Assembly (NCBI RefSeq): GCF_003284585.1
Contig: NZ_QKRX01000003.1
Location: forward strand, 312,540 to 376,539
Source of the DNA: Nitrincola tibetensis
GTDB taxonomy: Bacteria; Pseudomonadota; Gammaproteobacteria; Pseudomonadales; Balneatricaceae
Direction of reading: 5' to 3'
DNA length: 64,000 nt
Shown in pieces: positions 1 to 7,071 of this stretch; position 1 is the first letter of the stretch; each line of letters starts with the position of its first letter. The translations under genes and the position numbers were made by a program. The notes under the pieces were generated by a model, which did no database searches, was not told where the DNA came from, and saw only the letters and a list, made by a program, of their open reading frames with translations.

Positions 1-170
1 CGCTGAGGAATACCCGCTTGCAGCATTTTTAGAATCTGGAGGCGTTTAGGAATTTCATTAAGTTCAGCGGGCGTGAGCAAACTTTCCAGTAGGCTCATCA
101 GACTATCATGACTATCGGCCGCTAAAATCGCATTCAAAAACGCCTCGGTATAAGGGTCTTTTGTATTCAT
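1..170 (-). CDS. TrpR/YerC-family repressor-like protein (3' end cut off by window edge)
   Basis: Only the first 56 or so codons are visible, starting at an ATG whose complement lies at 168-170. The translation contains LTPAELNEIPKRLQILKMLQ followed by AGIPQR, which resembles the start of the Trp-repressor helix-turn-helix fold (compare the [20 protein letters not shown] stretch of E. coli TrpR). This suggests a small DNA-binding repressor, possibly tryptophan-responsive. The recognition helix and the ligand-binding part are outside the window, so the function cannot be confirmed. It could equally be a YerC/YecD-type member with another effector. Confidence 0.6.
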   Translation of the reverse strand, partial: MNTKDPYTEAFLNAILAADSHDSLMSLLESLLTPAELNEIPKRLQILKMLQAGIPQ

Positions 171-189
171 GTACTAGTACGCTATCACA

Positions 190-894
190 TTATTGTGCAG
201 ATTGGTAGCGTTGATGTAAGGTCGCGACGCGATCAACGTAGGCCCGTGTTTCAGGAAAGGGAGGAATGCCGCCATAGCGCTGAACAGCACCAGGGCCTGC
301 ATTATAAGCGGCAGTCGCCAGGCGAATATCGCCGTTATATTGACGCAGTAAGGCTGAAAGGTATTTAACGCCACCACCGATATTCTCGCGGGCATCCATG
401 GCATTGCGAACGCCCATATCGGATGCTGTGCCCGGCATCAGCTGCATTAAACCTTGTGCGCCTTTTGGAGAAATTGCACCCGGATTAAATGCTGATTCGG
501 CATGGATCACGGCTCGAATGAGTGCGGCATCGACCTGATGCGTTTGTGCGGCTTGATTGATTTCATCTTGGTAACGGTCTGTGAATAAGCGTGTGCTTCT
601 CCAATTGATACCTGAGTCAACGCGACAGGCGTAACAGTCAAAGCGGAGGACGGTGTAATCAACGCCGTCTAAAGGTCGTTGATCGGTAAATGCAAGGCTA
701 CCATCGCGTGTCCTGTAGGAGAACACCGAGCGTGTTTGTGAGCTGCTCGCTTGACCCGAACGTCCGGTATTGGAAAATTCGACTCGGCCGTCAGGGTGGA
801 CGATGCGTTCGATGCTGCCGTTAGCGCTTGCCAGTGACGTGGTTAGACCAAGGCTTATGGCTAGGGTTAGTTGTGTAAAAAAACGAGTATCCAT
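190..894 (-). CDS. Periplasmic lytic transglycosylase, SLT domain
   Basis: The start is placed at the ATG giving MDTRFFTQLTLAISLGLTTS, which makes a clean Sec signal peptide ending near SLASA; an upstream in-frame start would add 11 unlikely residues. The N-terminal third, after the signal, has a short DUF4124-like stretch (VHPDGRVEFSNTG, YRTRDGSLAFTDQRP). The C-terminal half is a goose-lysozyme/SLT fold: ALIRAVIHAESAFNP carries the catalytic Glu, followed by KGAQGLMQLMPGTA and AAYNAGPGAVQRYGGIPPF. It should cleave peptidoglycan glycan strands, leaving 1,6-anhydro-muropeptides. It ends 19 bp from the TrpR-like gene start and is read in the same direction. Confidence 0.88.
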   Translation of the reverse strand: MDTRFFTQLTLAISLGLTTSLASANGSIERIVHPDGRVEFSNTGRSGQASSSQTRSVFSYRTRDGSLAFTDQRPLDGVDYTVLRFDCYACRVDSGINWRSTRLFTDRYQDEINQAAQTHQVDAALIRAVIHAESAFNPGAISPKGAQGLMQLMPGTASDMGVRNAMDARENIGGGVKYLSALLRQYNGDIRLATAAYNAGPGAVQRYGGIPPFPETRAYVDRVATLHQRYQSAQ

Positions 895-1004
895 ACGATA
901 ACCTTCAGCGAATGACCTGCCAATCAAAGATAGGAATCATACCTTCTGAGACTTTTGAAGACCATAGGTTTTCAGTCGCGAATACCCCCAACACCTCACT
1001 TCAG

Positions 1005-1871
1005 CTAGCCAATGTGAGCCTTTTTTATGTAGCGGGTTTCCGTCTGCATACGAGCATTCAGCGTCACTTGCCCTATGTAGATCAAGGTGGGCGATTGCAA
1101 TGCCATTAAGGTCACGCATTCTGTCATTTCGGCCAGTGTGCTTTTGATCATGCGCTCATTTTTATGCGTTCCGTTTTCAACAAATAAAACAGGCCAGTGG
1201 GCGGGCAGTCCATGTTTTTGTAACTCTTGGCTGATGGTTGAGACCTTGGATAAGCCCATGTAAAAAACCAAGGTTTCATCGGTTTTCGCTAAGTCGGCCC
1301 AATTGATATCACGATCATCACAAAAATGGGCCGTGATCAGTCGAAGTCTGGGTGCGATTCCGCGCTCGGTCAGTGAAAAGCCTAATCCCGCCGCACACCC
1401 TGCCGCGGCCGTAATGCCAGGAATGATGCTGTAAGGAATATGAGCGGCTTGCAATGCTTGAATCTCTTCGGTGACGCGGCCAAAAATCAAAGGGTCGCCC
1501 CCTTTTAGGCGTACCACCTTAAGACCTTGCTGACCTAGCTCGACCAACAGCTGATTAATGTCGTGCTGTGACATCGAGTGATGGCCTTTGCGTTTGCCTA
1601 CGTATATCCGTTTGATGTACGCAGGGATCTCGTCGAGCAATTCTTTGCTCACCAGCGCATCGTAAACGAGGATGTCTGCCTCAAGAATCCGTTGCCAGCC
1701 TTTGCGTGTGATCAGTTCTGGATCACCGGGGCCTGCTCCAACTAAGGCCACTTGACCTTTGCGCCCGTGTCCACGGAAAAATGATAAGAGCCCACTAAGA
1801 CCCTTTTCCATCTTTATAGAGGAAAAACGGCTTTGAAAAGCCAAAGGGCTGAACGGATGTAGTGCTGGCAT
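1005..1871 (-). CDS. cobA: Uroporphyrinogen-III C-methyltransferase (SUMT)
   Basis: Methylates uroporphyrinogen III at C2 and C7 to give precorrin-2, the route to sirohaem for the nitrite reductase encoded at 19.5 kb. Visible SUMT motifs are GAGPGDPELIT (SAM loop), VVRLKGGDPLIFGR and PGITAAAGCAAGLG. The protein is a stand-alone SUMT of 288 residues, with no CysG dehydrogenase/ferrochelatase part. It has an N-terminal extension of about 43 residues before the methyltransferase core. The ATG at 1871 follows AGGAG with 6 nt spacing. The leader carries a sigma-54 promoter and an ANTAR-type terminator (separate entries), so it is very probably co-regulated with nitrate assimilation despite lying 10 kb from nasA. 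Confidence 0.93.
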   Translation of the reverse strand: MPALHPFSPLAFQSRFSSIKMEKGLSGLLSFFRGHGRKGQVALVGAGPGDPELITRKGWQRILEADILVYDALVSKELLDEIPAYIKRIYVGKRKGHHSMSQHDINQLLVELGQQGLKVVRLKGGDPLIFGRVTEEIQALQAAHIPYSIIPGITAAAGCAAGLGFSLTERGIAPRLRLITAHFCDDRDINWADLAKTDETLVFYMGLSKVSTISQELQKHGLPAHWPVLFVENGTHKNERMIKSTLAEMTECVTLMALQSPTLIYIGQVTLNARMQTETRYIKKAHIG

Positions 1872-1888
1872 GGCTGACTCCTAAGCAT

Positions 1889-1935
1889 AAAAAAACCCGC
1901 AGGTCGTTAGGACGTCAATCCTGTCAACCTGCGGG
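1889..1935 (-). terminator. Conditional leader terminator of cobA
   Basis: On the minus strand the arms CCCGCAGGT and ACCTGCGGG (9 bp) are followed by seven T residues, ending only about 18 nt before the cobA ATG. A strong intrinsic terminator between promoter and start codon implies regulated read-through. Its 5' arm is shared with the P2 hairpin at 1933-1946. Confidence 0.85.
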
Positions 1936-1977
1936 CTACGTTACCCAATTTCATTGAATGCTAGACTGAACAAGCAT
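1933..1977 (-). promoter_or_regulatory. ANTAR-type antiterminator hairpins in cobA leader
   Basis: Reading the minus strand, P1 (1977-1958) has arms ATGCT/AGCAT plus one closing G-C pair after a T-T mismatch, with loop TTCAGT. P2 (1946-1933) is GGGT-AACGTA-GCCC, a hexaloop with A at position 1 and G at position 4. P2 uses the first CCC of the terminator's 5' arm, so the two structures exclude each other. This is the layout known for RNA targets of NIT-ANTAR proteins such as Klebsiella NasR. P1 is the weaker part of the match. Confidence 0.72.
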
Positions 1978-2004
1978 CTATGTTTACTTCATGCTTATTG
2001 CATA

Positions 2005-2020
2005 TGCAATTTGTAGGCCA
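2005..2020 (-). promoter_or_regulatory. Sigma-54 promoter of cobA
   Basis: On the minus strand TGGCCTACAAATTGCA has GG and GC separated by exactly 10 nt, close to the consensus TGGCACG-N4-TTGCA. The predicted start near 1994 lies about 17 nt before the P1 hairpin, as in the nasA and nrtA leaders. A possible upstream NtrC site, TGCGCTTTGCTGGGGCA at 2072-2088, is imperfect. Confidence 0.75.
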
Positions 2021-2197
2021 TTTAATAAATGGCCAGATTTGAAGGTGTGTCGAGCATTTGGCTGCTTTTTTTGCGCTTTGCTGGGGCATTGATGGTTCAC
2101 TTTGCTATAAATAGAGGCTTAATGCTAAAAGGATGGATCTGCCAAAAACGAGCAATTACGGTAGTATTGGTTTTTTATCTGTCGTTGAATTTAAATA

Positions 2198-3298
2198 ATG
2201 TCCAGCACGCCCACTTCCTCCCCTCGAATATTGCTTCTTTCGGCTTACGATGCGGCCAGTCATAAGCGCTGGCGAACTCAGCTTATCACCGCTTTACCTG
2301 AAATGAGTTGGCATTCGTTACTCTTATCACCCCGTTACTTCAGTTGGCGTATTCGAGGAAATGCCTTGAGTTGGTTCCAACATCCGCAATTGCGAGAATC
2401 ATGGGACCTATTAATCTGCACGTCTATGGTCGATCTTGCTGGGCTGCGCGGCTTACATCCTCATTTGGCCAAAACACCGGCCTTGCTTTATATGCATGAA
2501 AATCAGTTTGCCTTTCCAGACTCTGGTCGCCAGCATAAAAGTTATGAACCGCAAATGATCAACCTCTACAGCGCCTTGTCTGCCGAACAGATTTTGTTTA
2601 ACAGTGAGTGGAACCGCCAAAGTTTTATTGAGGGAGCCAGTGCACTACTCAAAAAACTGCCAGATGAAATCCCTGTCGGTTTGATGGATCATATTTTCGA
2701 GAAATCATCGATTCTTCCTGTGCCGATTGAGGATGAACTCTTTGCGGCGCGAGAGTTGCCCATTAATCAGACTCAGCCACATCTCTTGTGGAATCATCGT
2801 TGGGAGTACGATAAGGGGCCTGATCGTTTAGCGTATTTTTTGGATGCGTTACTGGAGCGCAAGCAAGATTTTTCACTCAGTCTAGTGGGGGAGCAGTTTC
2901 GAAAGCAGCCGGAGGCTTTTCAGTGCATACGTGAGCGTCATGTGGAGCGAATCGTGAACTGGGGCTTTATGGCTGACGTATCAGAATATCGTAGGCTTTT
3001 AACGCAAGCGGACGTTGTGTTATCAACGGCGCTGCATGATTTTCAAGGATTGTCGATGCTAGAGGCCATGGCCGCAGGTTGTATTCCTTATGCACCAAAG
3101 CGCTTGGCGTATCCTGAGTATATCAAGGCACCTTTTTTATATGCGAGTGAGTTGAATGAACCAATAAAGGAGGCGGAGCAGGCGGCCGATCAATTTGTGC
3201 AATTATTGCAACAACCACTTGATGCTCAGATGCCAGATCCGTGGCGTTTATCGCAATTGCTGCCTTTATATCGTACCGCCATCAAGGCTTTACTTTAA
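2198..3298 (+). CDS. tRNA-queuosine alpha-mannosyltransferase-like glycosyltransferase (DUF3524)
   Basis: The N-terminal region matches the DUF3524/GTDC1 (QTMAN) family: SAYDAASHKRW, WHSLLLSPRYFSWRIRGN and LLYMHENQFAFP. The C-terminal half is a GT-B-type donor domain with LLWNHRWEYDKGPD, an Rxx-KxP-like stretch (FRKQPEAF) and DFQGLSMLEAMAAGCIPYAP. The animal enzyme transfers mannose to queuosine in tRNA-Asp; the bacterial members are assumed by homology to act on queuosine too. At 366 residues it is full length. It is followed after 11 bp by an AlkB-family gene and probably forms an operon with it. Confidence 0.8.
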   Translation: MSSTPTSSPRILLLSAYDAASHKRWRTQLITALPEMSWHSLLLSPRYFSWRIRGNALSWFQHPQLRESWDLLICTSMVDLAGLRGLHPHLAKTPALLYMHENQFAFPDSGRQHKSYEPQMINLYSALSAEQILFNSEWNRQSFIEGASALLKKLPDEIPVGLMDHIFEKSSILPVPIEDELFAARELPINQTQPHLLWNHRWEYDKGPDRLAYFLDALLERKQDFSLSLVGEQFRKQPEAFQCIRERHVERIVNWGFMADVSEYRRLLTQADVVLSTALHDFQGLSMLEAMAAGCIPYAPKRLAYPEYIKAPFLYASELNEPIKEAEQAADQFVQLLQQPLDAQMPDPWRLSQLLPLYRTAIKALL

Positions 3299-3309
3299 GA
3301 GGAAGGTGG

Positions 3310-3969
3310 ATGACGAGAGATTTATTTGACGATGAGTGTTCACCCGCCCCATGGGTACAAGAGATTGGCGAAGATGCCGTCATTTTAAGACATTTCGCTA
3401 TTGCACAAGTTGACGCGCTGCTGGAGGATATTCATAACCTTCAAGATTTGTCTCCTTTTCGTCGACAGCAAACTCCCGGTGGGTTTTGGATGTCGGTGGG
3501 CATGAGCAATTGTGGTTCCTTTGGGTGGATCAGTGATCGCAAGGGGTATCGTTATGTTGCTATCGATCCTGTGACGGGGAGCCCTTGGCCAGCCATGCCC
3601 GATTTATTTTATCAAGTCGCGGTAGAGGCGGCAGAGCAAGCGGGCTTTAAAGACTTTGTGCCGGATGCCTGTTTGATTAATCGTTATGAAATCGGAACAA
3701 AGATGTCTTTGCATCAGGATAAGGATGAGCAAGACATGTCACAGCCGATTGTATCTGTGTCGCTAGGGCTGCCCGCTGTTTTTATGTTCGGTGGGCAGAG
3801 TCGTCAAGACCCCGTGCAGCGCTTTCCTTTATTTCAAGGGGATGTGGTGGTTTGGGGTGGTCGTTCACGACTCAATTTTCATGGAGTTAGGCCCTTAAAA
3901 GCAGATCTGAATGCTCCAAATGGACAGGGAGATGTTCGCTATAATTTGACGTTTCGTAAGGCTTTTTAA
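3310..3969 (+). CDS. alkB: AlkB-family 2-oxoglutarate/Fe(II) dioxygenase
   Basis: The start is the ATG after AAGAGGAAGGTGG; longer in-frame translations run into the preceding gene. The catalytic residues are intact: HQDKDE supplies the HxD iron ligands, NFHGVR the distal His, and RYNLTFR the RxNxTxR 2-oxoglutarate and substrate arginines. FWMSVGMSNCG and YRYVAIDP match the nucleotide-recognition lid of E. coli AlkB. Expected activity is oxidative removal of 1-methyladenine and 3-methylcytosine from nucleic acid. The partner gene is a tRNA glycosyltransferase, so an RNA substrate is possible, but that is inference. Confidence 0.88.
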   Translation: MTRDLFDDECSPAPWVQEIGEDAVILRHFAIAQVDALLEDIHNLQDLSPFRRQQTPGGFWMSVGMSNCGSFGWISDRKGYRYVAIDPVTGSPWPAMPDLFYQVAVEAAEQAGFKDFVPDACLINRYEIGTKMSLHQDKDEQDMSQPIVSVSLGLPAVFMFGGQSRQDPVQRFPLFQGDVVVWGGRSRLNFHGVRPLKADLNAPNGQGDVRYNLTFRKAF

Positions 3970-4071
3970 CACATAGCACTTTCCTCACTAAATTAAGGCT
4001 CTCTCTGCTTGCGCCGTCCTTTATGTCCCTTCATGGCCATTTTACCTTGCATCTGCTCATTTTATTAGTAA

Positions 4072-4086
4072 AATCTAATTTAGATT
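4072..4086. repeat. 7-1-7 palindrome in the promoter region of the DsrE-like gene
   Basis: AATCTAATTTAGATT is a perfect inverted repeat with one central base, about 45 bp upstream of the DsrE-like start codon. This is a plausible repressor operator, but the AT-rich setting makes chance occurrence possible and no regulator is identified. Confidence 0.35.
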
Positions 4087-4129
4087 GTTTTAACTTGCTT
4101 CGATTAACTCAATGTAAAAAGGAAGTTCA

Positions 4130-4564
4130 ATGAAACGTTCAATTTTACCCGCTCTTGTTCTCGCATCTTCAGTGGTTTTGTCTCCACTCACTTTTGCTGA
4201 AAGTCAGACCGCTGAAAGTGCATTAATTCTACTTAACAGTGCAGATTTACAAACGCAAGGAATGGCGATGGTGCTGGGCAATGCTATGCAAGGTCAAGGA
4301 GCGCAAGTGGATGTTCTTCTTTGTGGGCCTGCAGGTGATCTTGCTTTAAAAGCGACGGAAAACGAAACACTTAAGCCTCGCGATGTGACGCCTGAGCAGT
4401 TGCTGATGAATTTACAAAAGGGTGGTGCAAAGGTTGAGGTTTGTGCACTCTACTTACCGAACAGCGGCAATACTGAAGATGCATTGCGTGAAGGGATAAC
4501 CCCTGCGGCTCCACCAGAAGTGGCTACAAAAATGCTGAGCAGCACTAAAGTCTTCTCTTTCTAA
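4130..4564 (+). CDS. Periplasmic DsrE/DsrF-like protein
   Basis: A Sec signal peptide (MKRSILPALVLASSVVLSPL, cleaved after TFA) precedes a compact alpha/beta domain. SALILLNSADLQTQGMAMVL, AQVDVLLCGPAGDLAL and AKVEVCALYLPN follow the DsrE/F fold, which binds or relays sulfur in cytoplasmic members. Two cysteines (in LLCGP and EVCALY) are candidates for sulfur binding. The role of exported DsrE proteins is not settled, so only the fold is claimed. AAGGAAG precedes the ATG. The gene stands alone and is followed by its own terminator. Confidence 0.78.
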   Translation: MKRSILPALVLASSVVLSPLTFAESQTAESALILLNSADLQTQGMAMVLGNAMQGQGAQVDVLLCGPAGDLALKATENETLKPRDVTPEQLLMNLQKGGAKVEVCALYLPNSGNTEDALREGITPAAPPEVATKMLSSTKVFSF

Positions 4565-4576
4565 GGCTTGCCTAAT

Positions 4577-4609
4577 GCGATGGTCGGATGCGTTCGGTCA
4601 TCGCCTTTT
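4577..4609 (+). terminator. Terminator after the DsrE-like gene
   Basis: Arms GCGATG and CATCGC with partial inner pairing, followed by CTTTT, 13 bp after the stop codon. Confidence 0.65.
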
Positions 4610-4767
4610 AATGCGCAAAACTCTTGCATAGATCCATCTGCGTATTGAATGCGCACGTTAAAGCCTCACTCTGGCAGTTCTTGAAAACATCTGATTCACA
4701 ATAGCGAAAAAACAGTGAATGCTTTATCGTAAGGTGACTACCTTGCCTGATTGTTGAGAAAATTGCG

Positions 4768-4986
4768 ATGAGTGAATTAAACGAAAAAACACTGCATGCC
4801 TTAAAAGTAGCCTTTACGTTTATGCCAAAGGCGATTGAAGTCACCCGCTATGAATATGGCGAAGACTACCAACGTATTATTGATGAAATAGAGTTGGTGC
4901 GCGAAGCATTGCTCCTCAATGACATCGACCCAGAAGAGGTCGATGGCGATATTCATCCAGATCAAACACCAAATTCGTGTTATTGA
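4768..4986 (+). CDS. Small acidic protein of unknown function
   Basis: A 72-residue reading frame beginning MSELNEKTLHALKVAF and rich in Asp/Glu towards the C terminus (DIDPEEVDGDIHPDQ). There is no signal peptide or membrane segment, and two predicted amphipathic helices. GAGA lies about 10 nt before the ATG. It sits between a terminator and the RTX-like gene with no antisense competitor of better quality. I do not recognise a family. The composition looks like a real soluble protein, but coding status is unproven. Confidence 0.5.
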   Translation: MSELNEKTLHALKVAFTFMPKAIEVTRYEYGEDYQRIIDEIELVREALLLNDIDPEEVDGDIHPDQTPNSCY

Positions 4987-5105
4987 TAATCCCCCTCTAA
5001 TCACTTAGTCTAAGGCGTGGTTAAAAAGTGATCAATTTCTTGGCGGGAAATTGGATTTAAACTAGAATGCATCAATAGTTAAGATAAATGAAAAGGAATA
5101 TTGAA

Positions 5106-6392
5106 ATGTCTTTGTTGAAAAGTTTATTAAATCTAGCCAAAAAACAAGGCGATGTCATTAAAGGGACAAAGCAAAATGACGAGTTTGTTGTTGATGGCAA
5201 TGTATCCAAAGCGAAATTAGGCGCTGGAGACGACACACTCACCGTAACAGGTGACGCATGGAAGATAAAAGCAGGTCATGGAGATGACACAGTCATTGTT
5301 GATGGAAATCTCTGGAAAGCCAACTTGGGTAAAGGCGACGATGTTCTTGAAGTCGGTGGTAGCGCTCATAAGATAAAAGCGGGTGCGGGTGACGATACGG
5401 TTGTCGTTGGCGGAGATGTTCATAAAGTCAGCTTGGGTAAAGGCGATGATAATCTCTGTGTAGAGGGCGATGCCAATAAAGTTCGCGCAGGATCTGGGGA
5501 CGATGTCGTTTATATCGGTGGTGATCTAGGAAAAGCGTCTTTGGGTAAAGGTGATGATTGCCTAGATGTTGATGGAAATGCACAGAAGATAAAAGCAGGC
5601 TCTGGTAATGACGTCGTTACTGTGGGTGGTGATGTAGGTAAAGTCAGCCTAGGTAAAGGAAATGATCAGTTATACGTTGGCGGAGATGCCTCTAAGGTTA
5701 CCGCTTTAGGTCGTGGTGAAAACCAAATCATGATTGAGGGTGATCTGAATAAAGCCTACCTAAGCAAAGGTGACAATGATTTATTTGTTGGCGGCGACGT
5801 GACCTCTAAAATTAAAGGCGGAAAAGACGACGATCTGATCTGGGTCAATGGCGATTTAGCTAAGGTATCTACGGGTAAAGGTGAAGACCAGCTGTATGTC
5901 GGTCAGAAAGCTGGAAAAGTTGATATGGGCGATGGTAATAATCTTGCCGTTATCAATACATTAGAGTCTTCTTTCAAATCAGGGTCCGGAAACGATCGTC
6001 TTGATATAGCTGTGAATAATGGCAAAATCGACACAGGTTCTGGCAATGATACGGTTTATATTGGCTTCCATGCTAAAGACGTTGATCTTGGTAAGGGTGA
6101 TGATCATTTAATTCTGAACAGCTTTGCCGACGGTAGTTTTGCAGATGGTGGCAAAGGTTACGATGTTTTGACAATCGTTGGTGATGAGTCAAATTATTCG
6201 ATTACGTCCCACAAAGGTTACAATTATATTACTGATTTAGTCAGTAATTCGACGCTTAAAGCGCGGAACTTCCAAGAAATTAATTTTGTAGAACAGTCTG
6301 AATCAGACTACCTTACTGAGTTTGATTTGGGATTTGTTAAGGATCTGAGCTCGCTTAATTGTGGCTGTGGCAAGGATGAGATAACGCTATAA
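5106..6392 (+). CDS. RTX-like beta-solenoid protein with about 18 tandem 18-residue repeats
   Basis: The start is placed at the ATG giving MSLLKSLLNLAKKQGD because AAAAGGA precedes it; an ATG 18 bp upstream would overlap that site. Residues from about 25 to 370 are tandem units of about 18 residues with consensus GxGDDxLxVxGDxxKxxx. They alternate between two flavours (GKGDDxLxV then G-S/A-GDDxVxV-GGD), giving a 36-residue super-period. Such Gly/Asp repeats normally form calcium-binding beta-rolls. Unlike classical RTX proteins the unit is 18, not 9, residues; a Lys recurs at a fixed place; no enzyme domain or N-terminal signal is visible. The C terminus ends CGCGKDEITL. No type I secretion genes are adjacent. 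Calcium binding and export are inference. Confidence 0.7.
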   Translation: MSLLKSLLNLAKKQGDVIKGTKQNDEFVVDGNVSKAKLGAGDDTLTVTGDAWKIKAGHGDDTVIVDGNLWKANLGKGDDVLEVGGSAHKIKAGAGDDTVVVGGDVHKVSLGKGDDNLCVEGDANKVRAGSGDDVVYIGGDLGKASLGKGDDCLDVDGNAQKIKAGSGNDVVTVGGDVGKVSLGKGNDQLYVGGDASKVTALGRGENQIMIEGDLNKAYLSKGDNDLFVGGDVTSKIKGGKDDDLIWVNGDLAKVSTGKGEDQLYVGQKAGKVDMGDGNNLAVINTLESSFKSGSGNDRLDIAVNNGKIDTGSGNDTVYIGFHAKDVDLGKGDDHLILNSFADGSFADGGKGYDVLTIVGDESNYSITSHKGYNYITDLVSNSTLKARNFQEINFVEQSESDYLTEFDLGFVKDLSSLNCGCGKDEITL

Positions 6393-6406
6393 ACAAGGTC
6401 TATATA

Positions 6407-6441
6407 ACAGCTCTCTAGGCTTAGAGGGCTGTTTTCTTTTT
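6407..6441 (+). terminator. Terminator after the RTX-like gene
   Basis: A 10-bp stem, ACAGCTCTCT with AGAGGGCTGT (one G-T pair), followed by TTTCTTTTT. It lies between two convergent genes and may serve both. Confidence 0.85.
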
Positions 6442-6449
6442 AAAAAAAC

Positions 6450-6932
6450 TTAATTCTGCTGCTGTGCGATGTGTTCCAGTAGCCCGCGGCTTGCTGCTTC
6501 AATAATATCCACGACTTCGTGAAAGCCCATGTCTCCATCCGTGTAGTAGGGATCTGGAACCTCAATGCCTTGGAAAGGTGTTGTTGCGAAGTCTGTGAAG
6601 AGTGAAAGATGTCCCTTAAAGTCTTTCGGTGCCAAAGCCTTCAAATCATTTAAATTATTTGCATCCATAGCGAGCAGGTAGTCGAACTGTTTGAAGTCTT
6701 CTGAACTCACTTGCCTTGCTCTTAACCCACTTAGGTCGTAGCCACGCTTGAGCGCGACAGCCTGAGAGCGTGAATCAGGTGCCTTGCCAATGTGCCATGC
6801 GGCAGTGCCGGCAGAATCAATTGTCAATTGATGCGAGCTTTTGTTAGACATCACGCGAAAAACGCCCTCCGCTGTGGGTGAGCGACAAATATTGCCTAAG
6901 CAAATAAACAGAATCGATGTGTTTTTCTTCAT
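6450..6932 (-). CDS. Low-molecular-weight protein-tyrosine phosphatase
   Basis: The start is set at MKKNTSILFICLGNICRSPT because the upstream in-frame extension (38 residues) has no family resemblance. CLGNICRS is the CX5R(S) phosphate-binding loop, with the catalytic Cys in the usual place near the N terminus; VPDPYYTDGDMGF carries the general-acid Asp of the DPY loop. Length (160 residues) is normal. Bacterial members dephosphorylate tyrosine kinases of capsule synthesis or act on small substrates; no polysaccharide genes or BY-kinase are adjacent, so the substrate is unknown. Confidence 0.9.
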   Translation of the reverse strand: MKKNTSILFICLGNICRSPTAEGVFRVMSNKSSHQLTIDSAGTAAWHIGKAPDSRSQAVALKRGYDLSGLRARQVSSEDFKQFDYLLAMDANNLNDLKALAPKDFKGHLSLFTDFATTPFQGIEVPDPYYTDGDMGFHEVVDIIEAASRGLLEHIAQQQN

Positions 6933-7071
6933 TTCAAATTGTCTCTGTGAACCTGTTGGTGATACGTTTTGATGATGAATTAAATTGTCAAATTGCATGC
7001 CTATGTAGTTTACAAATATTTGGGATAATGTTCTTCTAAACTTCAAGCAAAGCCTCTTAAGAGATAAAAAC

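Noticed and set aside
2029-2265. 78-residue open frame upstream of the mannosyltransferase-like gene
   Set aside because: It overlaps the true start of the next gene in another frame, lies over the cobA sigma-54 region, lacks a ribosome site and has no protein-like pattern.
5106-6392. Classical RTX toxin or protease
   Set aside because: No catalytic domain, no nonapeptide periodicity and no adjacent type I secretion or activation genes.
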